Positions 13,727 through 25,491 of a stretch of DNA of 64,000 nt are shown piece by piece. The DNA is taken from positions 1,422,507 to 1,486,506 of the forward strand of contig OY718803.1 of NCBI GenBank assembly GCA_963070105.1, read 5' to 3'. Position 1 is the stretch's first letter. Each line of letters opens with the position of its first letter. The stretch is from Litomosoides sigmodontis. Lineage: Eukaryota > Nematoda > Chromadorea > Rhabditida > Onchocercidae. The translations under genes and the position numbers were made by a program. The notes beneath the pieces are model-generated. The model had not been told where the DNA came from and ran no database searches. It worked only from the letters and a program-made list of their open reading frames with translations.

Positions 13727-15015
13727 GAATCGGTTTATTTATTCTCACATTACATCATTACTACAATAAAATAATGATAGTAGTATTGACCCTATTACCA
13801 TTCGTCACTATCATTATTATCGGCAAACAGTACAGCGATAACCCAGAAAGAAGTGTCATACAATACTGAACAAGTAAACAAACAAATCGAATTCAATAGC
13901 ACTGTCTTGTCAATAACATTTCCCATTGCAACAAACAATTTCAACAATCTTCGACAAAAAATCACGCAAAAATTAATAATTCAAAACAACAAAATCATTT
14001 GCTTCGGTAACTTTTAAACGATTTAATAAAATATCAAAAAAGTCGCTCGTAGTTATCACTAGCTAAGTTTAATTATACGCATGAAAAAAGGATTTAATGA
14101 AAATATTAAAATTAAATATGAAATATGAGTAATGGAAAACAAGTGATCACAATGTGATATTTGAAAATTATCACAAATTTTACAAATATGAAATTTAAAT
14201 TGACAGCATTATAAAAAAGCATAAAAAAAATTGTCTTATAATATGTAAATGATTGTAAGCTATTGCAATTATCCGATGATGAATGTTATCTTCCAATAAT
14301 TTTCCTACTGTCTTACTATCAATTGCTAAAATAAAAACAATCAAGCCAAACAGTTAGTTTTTTTTTAGTCAAAAATAGGCGTTATTAGAGAATTGAATTA
14401 GCAAAATAAAAAAAAACACTAAAAAAATAAAATCAAAATTTTTTTTACGACCGAAAAAAAACAGAGTTTCATTTCATTAAAAATTAAATTGCATGAAAAT
14501 AACAGTGTTTGTTCAAAATGAATATCACTGATTGATTTGCTTTCATTTTCAGTGCTTCACATTTTTCAATTATTCGCAAATTACAATTTACTCATCGAAA
14601 TCTCTTCCTCTCCTCTCCTCCTCCCACTAAACTATTATCTTAACGAGCAAATTTAAAAAAGTCTATGCTTTAATTTAATTTTTCTTGAAGCATAGCCATA
14701 CAAGCCAAACACTTACAAACCAAAGAAAAAAATTCGAAAAAATATTCGCATAAAAAATTCATTTTCATATTTTAGGGCTTACATACACATGTGTGCTGTC
14801 TATGTCACATCTGAATCATTTTTTCACTTCAAAACACACGCACACAGACATACACGTACATGCAGACCTACGTAAAAGCGCGCGCACACGTACACGTACT
14901 TGCACACCTATAATACTCATTGTTCAGTGAAAAATAGTTCAAAAAAAAAAACTCAAATTCAAGAAATATAGTGGTAATCGTGAGTAATTATATATGATTC
15001 AATGGATATACTTTA

Positions 15016-15105
15016 AATAAAAATTTGAATGAAATGAATAAACCCACAAATTCCGTATTGAATAAAAATTTGAATGAAATGAATGAACCCACAAATTCCG
15101 TATAA
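15016..15105. repeat. 45-bp tandem duplication
   Basis: Two adjacent copies of a 45-base unit starting AATAAAAATTTGAATGAAAT (15016-15060 and 15061-15105), differing at only one or two positions. A recent local duplication in non-coding sequence. Confidence 0.9.
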
Positions 15106-15960
15106 GTTATCATTCTCATTTTCAAATCATTAATATTACATAAAATTACTTCTAAAAAAAAAACCAAATTTTCTTTTAAAAAAGAAAAGATGACAATGAA
15201 ACAGCTAGGAAAACAAAAGTTTCATATTTCTTTTACTTGTAAAAATTAAAAAAAACCACTATTTTCATTCATTTTTTTTTCCAAAAAAATTTTTGAAAAA
15301 AGCTATCATATATAATAGCACAACTAATATGCAATACCATTTCAGTTATTTATTTCAATGGATATAAAATTTCATTCATTCTACTGCTATTGCATTATGA
15401 TGATGTCATCATTGTTTACTTCTATTAACATAAATTTGATAGATATCTCAAGAAAATTACTCATTCAAGTTCTACAAAACAAACCAAAAAAAAAGACACA
15501 TACAGTTTTCATGAACTGGTAAATTTTAAATTTGTTCAATTTGAATGTAATTTCTTGTGATTGTTTTCTTTTTTTCCTTCAACTAATTGGTAAGGATAGT
15601 CGAAATATTTCATTGTTGACATCTTTGATTATTTTGTACACTCAACTAAGTAAATAGTGGAAACTATCGAACGATGTGGATCAATTTTTCAATGATCATT
15701 ACCGCCACCAAACAACAATTTTTTTTTTTTTTTGAAGTTGCTAATTGCGCAAGCCAAAAAAAAAACAGTGATATGATGCGGTCACACTATGAAACATCAC
15801 AATTATCGGTAATTATTTGATGATAGGAAGAAATTCAGTTTTGTTATGATGTGATCATGAAAAACAACTGTAACATATATCGTCTATCCTTACTACACTG
15901 TTCCATCAAACAATAGCAATTTGATCACCACTTACAGGATGGAAAATGATACCACTGAGA

Positions 15961-16007
15961 GCAGAGAGAGGAGAGAGAGAGAGAGAGAGAGGAGAAAGAG
16001 GGAGATA
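15961..16007. repeat. (GA)n-rich run
   Basis: Purine-rich run of AG units with occasional GG and AA interruptions. Confidence 0.85.
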
Positions 16008-16835
16008 ATGAGGATTGAAATAGGTTAGGTGCTACCACTTGCACAACAATAATCATCATATAGACTTGTCGAAAATCTACATCGCAACACTCCAACACTT
16101 CTACCCCGATATTGACTATACCGCAGTTCCAGTCTTTAAACTATCACATTTCACTCCATTCACAAGTTGCAGTGAAAAAAAAAAACAAATATTGATGACG
16201 ATCGGTATCTACAAACGACTGTGTGGAGAGTATTACTTAGTCGTCTCGTCACCCCGACGTCTTCATTCATACCTTAGCCATTTCCTCCATAGTACTAAAA
16301 TCCAAAAAACCTTGTGAAGCCAACGTATCAATGGTCTAAATCGCCTCACTTCAGCTAAAATCTCAAGCTTCCTCAAAAAGAAACAAAAATACACTCTTTA
16401 TTAGATCAAAATATAACTTAGATTCAAAAAACGAAAATAAAAACTATCAACAGCAACATTTTTGGAGAATGTGGCAATAAAAATAAAGCAGCTTATTACA
16501 AATATAATAAAATTTTCGGAAACATACTACAGATTGCTTAAGATAACTTAAAATATACTTTTAAAGATTCAAATGAAGATATAATCAAATTAAACATCCA
16601 GGCATAATAGAATTAGTAAAGCAGAAACTGTCAACAATTTTCAAAAAACAATTCGCATTCCAGGTTGTATATTTATTTAGCTTGACCTTCTTAACCTTCC
16701 ATTTCAAAAATATTTTCTGACAATGCCAAAGTGATCAAAATCAAAAATTGAAATCAAAAGATGAAATGAAATGGATGACACTTAAAAACGCAGCTAATTA
16801 TTCAAAGAAAGTAGGCGTAAAGTAAAAATCACACT

Positions 16836-19800
16836 TCAGGCTAGGAATTCTACTCCGATAACACGTCCTTCAACGGTAGTATTTTGAAGAGATTTGCGGG
16901 CACGTTCCGCATCTGTTGCTACAGCAAAAGTAACTTTAGCACACCCCGGTGCAATCATTTCCGTTAAATCTACTGGACCAAATTGTTGAACACGGTCACG
17001 CACAATTTGCCACGTGTAATCCAAAGGAAGCTGAAAACAGCGCCTAAGACGTGCTACTAATTTCTAGTGATAGTCTCTCATTATTGATATATTTCATACA
17101 TAACTTCAACGAACCAAAAGAAGAATTATGCTAACGCAGCACTTTCCTGAAAATCAGTCCAAGTATTGAAGTTACAAGGGTAAATCAATTATTTTGCTAA
17201 AATCTGGCAAAAGAGGGAACTCACATTTTTGATTATAATCGACCGCGAACCTCCGAAACCACCAACACCGCCGAATGTAGAATAAGCAGAGTTCGGAGCT
17301 GAGAGAGATGATGATGACGATGTGTAAGTGGAAGAAAATGGCATTACGGAAGAAATGCTACTTGGCTGAAGACTCGATACGGGACCACCCTGATAAGCGG
17401 ATTGATTGGTATATGACGTTGACGTGCTATCATAGGAATTATGTGATGTTGCAGAAGAGGTAAGTGATGAAATTATTGACGAAACATCACCCAGTGGCGC
17501 ACCATTTGCGCCCAGACCCATACCAACTCCACGTAAACCTACGGGCAATTCACCTTCCTTTCGGTCGTCAATCGGATCAAATTTATCCATTTTAACATTG
17601 ATTTGACGATCAAAAACACGTTGATTGTTCAGCATTGAAATAGCTTGTACTGCTTCGATTGGGTGAGTAAACTGTACAACAGCCATACCCTTGCTGCGAC
17701 CTTCTTTGTCTAGTTGAAGATCAACCCATGTAACTTTACCGGCCAATGAGAAATAATCTGTCACTCGCCCACTTTGTACGTTGTACGGCAACTAAATTAG
17801 AATATTTCTTTGAAAACACCAAAAATAGAAAACAAAGTTACATTTGACCTAGAAATTTTACAACTTGAGACGCAGGATGAGAATCCAAAGCTCGATGAGA
17901 GTCTCTATAGGAGAACAGCTGTCAAATAAGATATGAAACTAACGTTCGACACAAAAACACGATTGGTTAGTGGCCCCGTAATATGAAGTTGTCGTAGAAA
18001 CGCCGGACTAAGTCCATATGTTTCAAACTGCTCTTCTTGACGGTTACGAGCATCGAAATTGGCTGCGGCAGTCCCGCCATGAAGACCGTTTAAAAAATCG
18101 ACACCTGTATCTTCCTTAACTTTTCGGAAAAATGCAACAGGATCCTAAATATATGTTCCTTTTAAAGATTTAAGAGACAACGAACATCTTCACAAAATTT
18201 TAAGTATGATGCAGCCTTGATTGTCACCTAATTGATGTTATCTCAAGAAAAAAGAAAATTCCAAGGACTCAATATAGGAACAACAAAAGAAAGACCAATA
18301 ACGATAGCTTAAGTTTGATGAGTTAGTCTTCTTAATCAAACAGAAGCAATTCAGTTATGGACTAGCACATGTTCTCAAGGAGGGAGCAGTGTGAAAAGAC
18401 TAGGAAAGGACAAGAATCTAGAGAAATTCAAACTTGTACCAGTATCGTGTTATTCTTTTATAGCAAAGCAACCAGTTAACGTTAGAAATGTAAGATGTGT
18501 GTAAAGAGATGAATGCTATTCAACAAATAAAAAAAAGATATTATATGAGAAAGACCAAAAATTGTGAGATGAACCATGAATTAGCAATGATGTACTTACT
18601 CGAATTTCTTTTGCTGTAAGCAAACGATCATTCATAGGATAGCGATGCAAAGCATCGACACAACGCTGAACTGATTCTTTTTCTCGAAACTCAACAACTG
18701 CTGCACCTTTTGACTTCCCTTTACGATCTTCCAAAAGCTCCACAAAATTAACCTAAATGGTAAAATAGCATTTTGAACTACATCACAGATGAGAGTCTTT
18801 TCTTGGTTGCATTAACTCATCTTGTGTCTTATCAGAGAAACACGGCCTTCCCATAATGCGAATTAATCGTACTGAATGGCATCTTTTTCAATAGATCAAA
18901 ACAAGCCGAAAAAGACAAGCTGCCTTATTAGCTTGATCGCCAAAACTATCGACTGCCCGCATAAGTAAATTAAATTTGTTCTTATGACCGATTCACGAAC
19001 GTCTCGAAGGATCGCATGTGCGACCATGTCCAGAACGGTCACATCGTCAAGGAGTGAAATGTGCTGTACTGAATGATTAGACGATCCCGGCATTTAACAG
19101 GGAATACCCAATCGACTTTCCAGATATTGCAAGAACAATTTGATTATTGCAAGAAAAATACCAAGTCCATCCAGAGGATGTCATTCAACGAAATCAGGAA
19201 AACGGATATCCAGGAATTCGAGCTAATCAAAAACCCAATAAAAGTTCTCAAAATTTCAATCTCACGACATTCCGAAAGTATCGAAAATGGGAAAAATCGA
19301 CATTGGCTTTAAATGTAACTTTGAAATATTTCCATGCACATATTTCCATACACCAACCGCACTTACGTACGCAACCATAATCCGAATGGTACTTCCGGAC
19401 CCAGCCGCAAATAATGTGATACAAAAGACAAAGTCAAGCTAGAAAACAGATCATACCTCGCCAGCCTTTTCTCGCACCAAATCTTTTAGTTCCATCCAGC
19501 GCACATCGTATGGAATATTTGCAATGTAAACCATTCGGTCATTACGTACGGCACCGGCGCCGCCTCGACGACCATCTAAATTTATTCCAGAAAATGTCCA
19601 ACTGACCGTCTCACAGATGTGAGTGAAACAGTGTTAAATGAGAGGCATGGCCGAAGAACGCAATGATGAAAAAAGGAGCTACCCAAAAATTTGATGAGAC
19701 AATCAGTGACTTCTACGCGCAAAAAAAGATTTCGGGATTAAGGAACTGTGTCATCGTATTCTTAAGATTTACTGTAGAGATCTGTCCAGAAGAAGATTAT

Positions 19801-20491
19801 TCGAAGTTATGATACTTCTCTACACAAATACACAGTTTCTTTTGATATTGCAGATTGGAAACGAGACACGAGTGCGAAGCAATGGATATCGCGTATCATC
19901 CATACTGCCATGACCATACGAATGATAAATAGCGATCCAAAGGTAAACCAACTACTCGTGCAACGTAAGCAACTTATGTGGCAAGCAATTGCAGTTACAC
20001 TATTTGATAGTACAGTAAACATCGTAAAAATCTTGACGGAAAATTTTTTGGAAATGGTCCTCAGCATAAACAGACTTCGATTTATTAAATAGTAAATTTA
20101 TAAATGTATCGACCGAATAACGCAGAAGTAACTTTGATTCCAAAGTTCAACCAAAAGTCTGGAAAAAATGTAAATTCCCTAACATTTTTGCCCTCAAATC
20201 TAATGCAAAATCACCTCTCTCTCGAAGCTTTCGTGGACTACGTTCACGGCTATTTGCATGCCGTTGCCCACTTGTCGTTCGATCAGTGCCGCCTTCACGT
20301 CGTGACCAACGTTCAGTACCGCTATTACCATTTCCACCACCGCTACTCACACCACCACTTTCAGCATCATTACTTGATCTCCAACGTTCGTTACCCGAAC
20401 TTTCACTTTTCATACGCCACCGATCACCTGCCGCTCCATCTTTAAACGAACTCGGCGGTGAGAAGTCCCGGTCTAACAGCGATGAAGCCAT
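16836..20491 (-). CDS. hnrnpm: hnRNP M / MYEF2-like RNA-binding protein
   Basis: Nuclear pre-mRNA-binding protein that influences splice-site choice. Six coding exons keep phase: 20215-20491, 19457-19575, 18600-18752, 17944-18144, 17225-17791, 16836-17030; 503 residues. The ATG at 20491 begins MASSLLDRDFSPPSSF. An Arg/Ser/Gly-rich head (to about 92) precedes three RRMs. RRM1 (about 107-183) has VYIANIPYDVRW and KGKSKGAAVVEF, close to vertebrate hnRNP M 'FITNIPFDVKW'. RRM2 (about 244-322) has VFVSNLPYNV and GRSKGMAVVQF. RRM3 (about 434-503, at the very C-terminus) has SIIIKNLPLDYTW and a weaker RNP1 (AKVTFAVA). Between RRM2 and RRM3 is a Gly-Met patch (GLRGVGMGLGANG), like the hnRNP M repeat region but much shorter, then Ser/Thr-rich sequence. 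The gene lies head-to-head with the C9orf78-like splicing gene. Confidence 0.93.
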
Positions 20492-21228
20492 TTCCTGAAC
20501 AGCAAAGCAATCTCGTACGAGTTAATCAGGGAAAGTACTTGGTTGCAGCTAGCAGATCAATTAGAAAATACACCCTGTCGCTTCAAAAAGTCCTCATGGC
20601 GGGCAGGATTTCAGATGATCAAAAAAAATCAAAATTCCTTGATGAGTCGTGCATTAACCATCAATTAAGAAATTTATTGCGCTTAAAATCACACATTACG
20701 GGAATTGGATAAATGACGTAGCGTACACACCACAACCTCACGTTATGTCGAAATAAATTAGCAAAACGACACCCGACCAATCAATTCTCTGACCAAAGTA
20801 AAATCCAATCAAAGTCAATCGCAACCTGGCCCTGAAAGGGGCGAGTGGCTAAAATCGGATAAATGAGCTGAAGTCTGTTTGTTGTTGCTGTTTTCATTTT
20901 TTTGTTCGTCGTAAGTTTCACTTCATCTTACACCATTGCATTTGCGAAAGCTCTCCCGCCGTAGACTGTCTGGAAGGTAGTGCATACACGATCTTTATTT
21001 TTACTTCGTTAATTTCGTCTAATAATTTGCTCTTATTCATTTCCATAAAATGTTGATGCATTGCATTTACGTCTGATATTACTGATTCAGAGTGATTTGA
21101 GAAGTTGTTCAGTTACTGTTTAGACTGAATTAATCCGATTTGTGTTACGTGCCGTATATTTTTTATACGTTTTTAGCCAGGCGATCATATGTGTGTTTAT
21201 ATATTAGCTGACACTGCAGGTGTTTCTA
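20492..21228. promoter_or_regulatory. shared upstream region of divergent hnRNP M-like and C9orf78-like genes
   Basis: 737 bases separate two start codons pointing in opposite directions, so both promoters and 5' UTRs must lie here. I see no TATA box in a convincing position. Short open frames in it are not supported as genes. Confidence 0.6.
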
Positions 21229-23418
21229 ATGTCGTTATTCAAAAAACCATCCAGTAAGAAACAACGTCATTTGCGTGAGCGTATAGTCGATGATGACGAA
21301 GGTGCAGAAGAAGAAGAAGCTGAAATAGCGTACGTTCTCTCTATGCTTTTATGAAAGTTCCATGGATATCTTGTAGCTGCGAATATCGCGTTTTTTGGTC
21401 TTCTCTTCAGTGAATTTGTATCTGAATTCCGTCATAGATTACGAGGTTCAAAAAATAATGCAGTGAATTTCTGATATTTTTGCCCAGTAATAAATGTACC
21501 AGGAATACAGAGAGTTGGCATATCAAGTGACATTTTAAAAGACTAAATAAAACATAAGTTGTATATTAATTTTCCTTTTTGTCATTATTTTATGAATAAA
21601 GAGCAAGTTCAGATGTAAACTAGAAGGCGTGAAGGAATTACAAGAAAGTCGTGCACGCAAAAATGGACTAAATGCTGTTGAATGCGCATTGGGTAAAGAA
21701 CTTGCAGCGGAATTTATAGCGATGGATGATGATCCATTCCGACAACGTGGGGGAGGCATGCTTCGATTATCCGAAGGGCGCCAAGCTCAAATGTTAATTT
21801 TGCATTCTTTTTTCAAAAGAACTTGCAGGGCCCATAAAAGCTTTTTTCCAGTATTATATATTTCTTCTTTTATGCAAATCTTTACTTTGCAGGCATGCTG
21901 CAGATATTGAAGCTGGTATACGTGATCAGTTCAAGAAAGAGAGTTTTCTAAGAGATGAACATGAAGAGATGTAAGTTTGTTGCGATTATTATAGTTTGGG
22001 CATGAATCTGTTTACTGGAAAAAATTAATTAGGATGTTGTTAAATTGCTGTAATCGAGATGTAATGTGTAATTCCATTTAACGTATGACGTACAGTTTGC
22101 ACCGTATTATTTTGTAATTAGAATGATGTATACGTTTTCTTAAACTCTTAAAACCATGCATGATCGCATTTTTTTGAACATATTAAGTGCCGAGCTCATA
22201 ATGCATCAGTTTTTTGTGTGATACTGCAGCTTTAAGAATGATCAATTCGGTCTTCCATTGTGTTCTTTTTTGTAGGAAGAAATACGTGCAAGCGGAATTG
22301 CGCAAACGAAAAGCAGTTCAAGACCTGGAAGACGATGGTGCAACAACGGTAGCTATTTGACAATAAGGATGAATAGAATTACATTTGCAAGCTTTACACT
22401 CTTGTTTGGGCAGATACTTTATAGAAAAAGACTGGGAATTTATTTTTGTAAAATAGACATCATAAATTTATTATACCTCATTGCAGTCCAAAATACCAAG
22501 TATGGAAGATTCGCTTATGTGGAAAGCAGCGGAAAAAGTTCGTCTGTTCCGGAGTGAGCGTAATGATGAACTATTGTCTAACCAGATGCTTGCTGGTATT
22601 CCGGAAGTGGACTTAGGCATTAAGTAATGTTTGTTTCATCGTTTTGTTAATCTAGTTCATCATTAAATTAGTGAGGAGAAGGGTATTTTTCATCCATTTG
22701 CTGTGTCATAAGATGGAACTTTTTTAGTATCATTTTTTTTATAATCATCCTCGATTTCCTCATACATTGAATTTATTGATGTCAATGTCAGGAGTTAAAT
22801 TAATTCTGATCATTACAGTGTAAGGCTTGTATAACAATTTAATTTGAAATTTCAGTGCAAGAATGAGTAATATTATCGAGACAGAAAAGAAGAAAAGCGA
22901 GATGTTGAAGGAAGTAGTTGAAAAAAGGCGAAATCTTGCTCAAGATAGTTTATTTAGCCAAGATCGTACAAAAGATTTGGCGAAGGATTATGTACAGCAT
23001 TCTATTTGTGAGCAATTATTTCATTTATTTTTTATACATTTCATAGCGATCATTTCAAACTCTCCATATATCTGGTATAACTTCTTTGTCATTTATAATG
23101 GACTTGTTATATCAAAAAACTGTTTGAGGTTTAGTGTAATACGTTATACTGTTCATGTTAATATTTCAGTTTATATGGAATCAACAACGCGTCTTGGCCA
23201 AGAAGACTGGCGCAAGAAGTTAGATCGACCTGATACTGAAGTAAGTTGGGTGCCAATCGTTCCTCAAAAACTTTTTGAATGAGACGCTGAAATGATTTAG
23301 TATCATTTACTGTCCAATATTACAATATATTGTTTCTGGAATGCTTTAATTTCAGGCTCAAGTAACGTTGACAGATGCAGATAGTTTAAGAGGTGATGCA
23401 TCAATACATCGCTTGTGA
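21229..23418 (+). CDS. tls1: C9orf78 / Tls1-family spliceosome-associated protein
   Basis: Nuclear protein of the Tls1/C9orf78 (HCA59) family, linked to the spliceosome and, in fission yeast, to telomere maintenance through splicing. Eight exons: 21229-21329, 21613-21792, 21893-21970, 22276-22348, 22487-22623, 22856-23007, 23170-23240, 23356-23418; 284 residues, close to human (289). The start is MSLFKKPSSKKQRHLRER. Conserved blocks in order: KLEGVKELQESRARKNGLNA, a DDDPFRQRGGGM block (human DDPFQMKTGGM), KKYVQAELRKRK (human KYIETELKKRK), LSNQMLAGIPEVDLGI (human LSNQMLSGIPEVDLGI), and DYVQHSIFYMES (human NYVQHNRFYHEE). The C-terminus is shorter and lacks the human basic tail. An AATAAA follows 8 bases after the stop. 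It is followed on the same strand by the CALML4-like gene. Confidence 0.93.
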
Positions 23419-24143
23419 TCAAATTAATAAAATATGAGTGAAATTTAAAGTGTTAAATAAATTTTCTTCTCATGTTTTCTACACACAACGTAGGAAGCAA
23501 GCTTTGGCATGTCGGATATCTTGACAATTTATCATTGTGAAAGAATTACATCGAAAAGTTTCGAATTTTCTTTACTACTCAATGAATTGATGAATGGGAC
23601 TTTCTCTACTGAGACGCAGAGTATTTACAAAGATCTGGATTTATCGAACGGTGGAATCGTAGCTCCGTCCTTAAATCCTCGTAGTGTGCTGGTGCGGAAT
23701 TTGTTGCACCTTCGAAAACGATCGATCGGTTCGACAAGGTCATCGGAGATTCCTGTTCTACGACTATTTCATTGATAGAAGTAGGGCATATTCTTGTGGC
23801 AGAAATGATTGACTGATATTGGTGACTTGGTGTTGTTGGTTCAGTGGATCCGAATTTATCAATGGTAGGCAATCCTTCCCATATTTTATATTTCAACAAG
23901 AAATTTCAAATAATTCGGACAATTGCACTTTGGAAATGTTTCTCTTTCATACCAGCACAACTTATAGACATGGATGATTTCCTAAAATCGCTAAATATTG
24001 TCGCTGTAGGTCAGGAAGTAATTTGAACTAACAGAAGGACTAGGTGCTGCGTAGCTATTTTGAGTTATTAGATAAATAGATTAGATTAATCATTATTTTT
24101 ATATGAAAAAATCGAAATTTTGACAAAATTCAATTTTTTCCAG
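23419..24143. other. gap between C9orf78-like and CALML4-like genes with ambiguous open frames
   Basis: This gap holds the C9orf78-like 3' end and should hold the CALML4-like start. Open frames lie on both strands of the somewhat GC-richer part: plus 23509-23775 (88 codons, MSDILTIYHCERITSK) and minus 23606-23899 (97 codons, MLKYKIWEGLPTIDKFG). Neither resembles a known family and they overlap, so at most one is real. Confidence 0.4.
23426..23431 (+). terminator. poly(A) signal AATAAA of the C9orf78-like gene
   Basis: A canonical AATAAA shortly after the TGA at 23416-23418, the expected position for cleavage and polyadenylation in nematodes. Confidence 0.6.
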
Positions 24144-24925
24144 GCACAGTACTTTTCTCTGCAACAAATCGAAGGTAAGTTATATCAGATTATTGCGGAG
24201 AAAAAAAAACTAGCAAAGTTAATTACCGAAAACAAGTAGTTTGCAGGAAATGTTTAGATTCTAGTCATTTTTAATATCATAATTTCATTCGGTACAAGTA
24301 GTGGTTTACGATCACTACTAATCAAGCAGTTGCTTCTTCGTTATCAAAATTTCAAATTCACGTTTTACTTCCAGAATACCGACAGTGTTTCACATTATAT
24401 TGTCCTAAAGGATGTACGCAAAATGCATCACACTTACGTTATATAATGCGCAGTCTTGGTTACACTCCAACTATACCGGAAACGATAGAATATTTTCGCA
24501 AATACGGTAACGACTGAAGTGATAATATTTGTTAGATAATTTCTGTGTTTCAAGATTTATTAGGTTTGTTTAACAAATTTTTCATAAATAACAAGCGCAT
24601 TTATAAAACAATCTAAAATTTTACCAAAAGTCTTTCCTACATGTGAGTGATACATGTTTCAGGAGAGAAATTAGACTTTCCATGCTTTTTGGAAATTTTA
24701 CATCAAGAAAACCAGAAAGGTGATCCAATACAAGAAATTATTAGCGCACTTCGTGGAATTGACTCTAAAAATCAAGGTTGGATTACGGTATCTGAATTCG
24801 TCAGTATTTTATCATCAGTTGGTGAGAAAATGTCACGAGAAGAAATTTACAGTGTTCTCCAACAGTTAGATATTACTGGTGGTCGAGTACCATTCAATTC
24901 ATTGTTGGATTTTATTTCAAACTGA
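24144..24925 (+). CDS. calml4: calmodulin-like protein, CALML4 orthologue (start exon missing)
   Basis: Calmodulin-family light chain without working calcium loops; in vertebrates CALML4 is a light chain of MYO7B in the brush-border adhesion complex. Exons: 24144-24174, 24375-24506, 24663-24925; 141 residues without the initiator. The first piece, AQYFSLQQIEEYRQCFTLY, matches the human start AKFLSQDQINEYKECFSLY, so the Met must come from a tiny upstream exon ending in ATG. One candidate is ATG|GTAGGC at 23862-23864, unproven. The EF-hand loops are degraded: loop 1 is YCPKGCTQNASHL, loop 2 is largely lost (KYGGEKLDF), loop 3 is DSKNQGWITVSE with Lys and Gln at positions 3 and 5, loop 4 is DITGGRVPFNSL. 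A binding role rather than calcium sensing is therefore likely. Confidence 0.85.
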
Positions 24926-25491
24926 TTACACTTATTTCTCCAACAATAATCACTGTGATAAAGAATGAGAAAAAGTGATAAACTAACTGATGAGCTTATG
25001 CTAACAACGCGAATCTAATCATTTTTTTTTCAACACTCACTATAAAGAGCAGGAATTTTCAAACACAGAAATATTCAAGCTCTTTCTTTTTTTTTTTCTA
25101 ATTAGTAATCTGCAATGGTAACTTGACCAGTTTTTTGAAGTTCAAGCAATACGATTTTAAGATTTTTTTTGAAACTTTATTATTCGATTTCAAAAAAATG
25201 CTCAGCACTAACATATAATCGATTACTATTCATCAAAGTATAGCAATGTATTCCACTTTTAAACATTTCATTTATAATAGTAATGAACTGAAACAAGCAG
25301 ATTAAATGTACCTCATTCCATAGCTATACCCATTGTCATATTTAACTTAATAATACTAAGTAGTAGATGAGCGATATTGGTGATTTTTCAAAATTTTTGA
25401 TAATTCTGCTAAGGTCTACTTTTGATATGGATTTCACCATCAAACCTTGGTGTATCAAACGGAAAAAGGAGATATAATGAAGGAAGAACTT
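24926..25491. other. convergent 3' region of CALML4-like and GPAA1 genes
   Basis: 566 AT-rich bases between the stops of two genes that face each other. It should contain both 3' UTRs. I see no coding content. Confidence 0.6.

Larger units (their letters stand above)
11400..16835. other. long non-coding stretch with simple repeats
   Basis: Between the forkhead gene and the hnRNP M-like gene I find no recognisable gene. It holds the uncertain exon at 11891-12002, a C homopolymer, the CAA array (13367-13726), a 45-base tandem duplication, a degenerate CA-rich patch (about 14830-14910), and a GA run. It may include the forkhead promoter and the hnRNP M-like 3' UTR. Confidence 0.5.

Noticed and set aside
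13302..13748. Several minus-strand Leu/Val/Cys-rich open frames of 94-148 codons
   Set aside because: All are frames through the CAA array; they switch composition only with the repeat phase.
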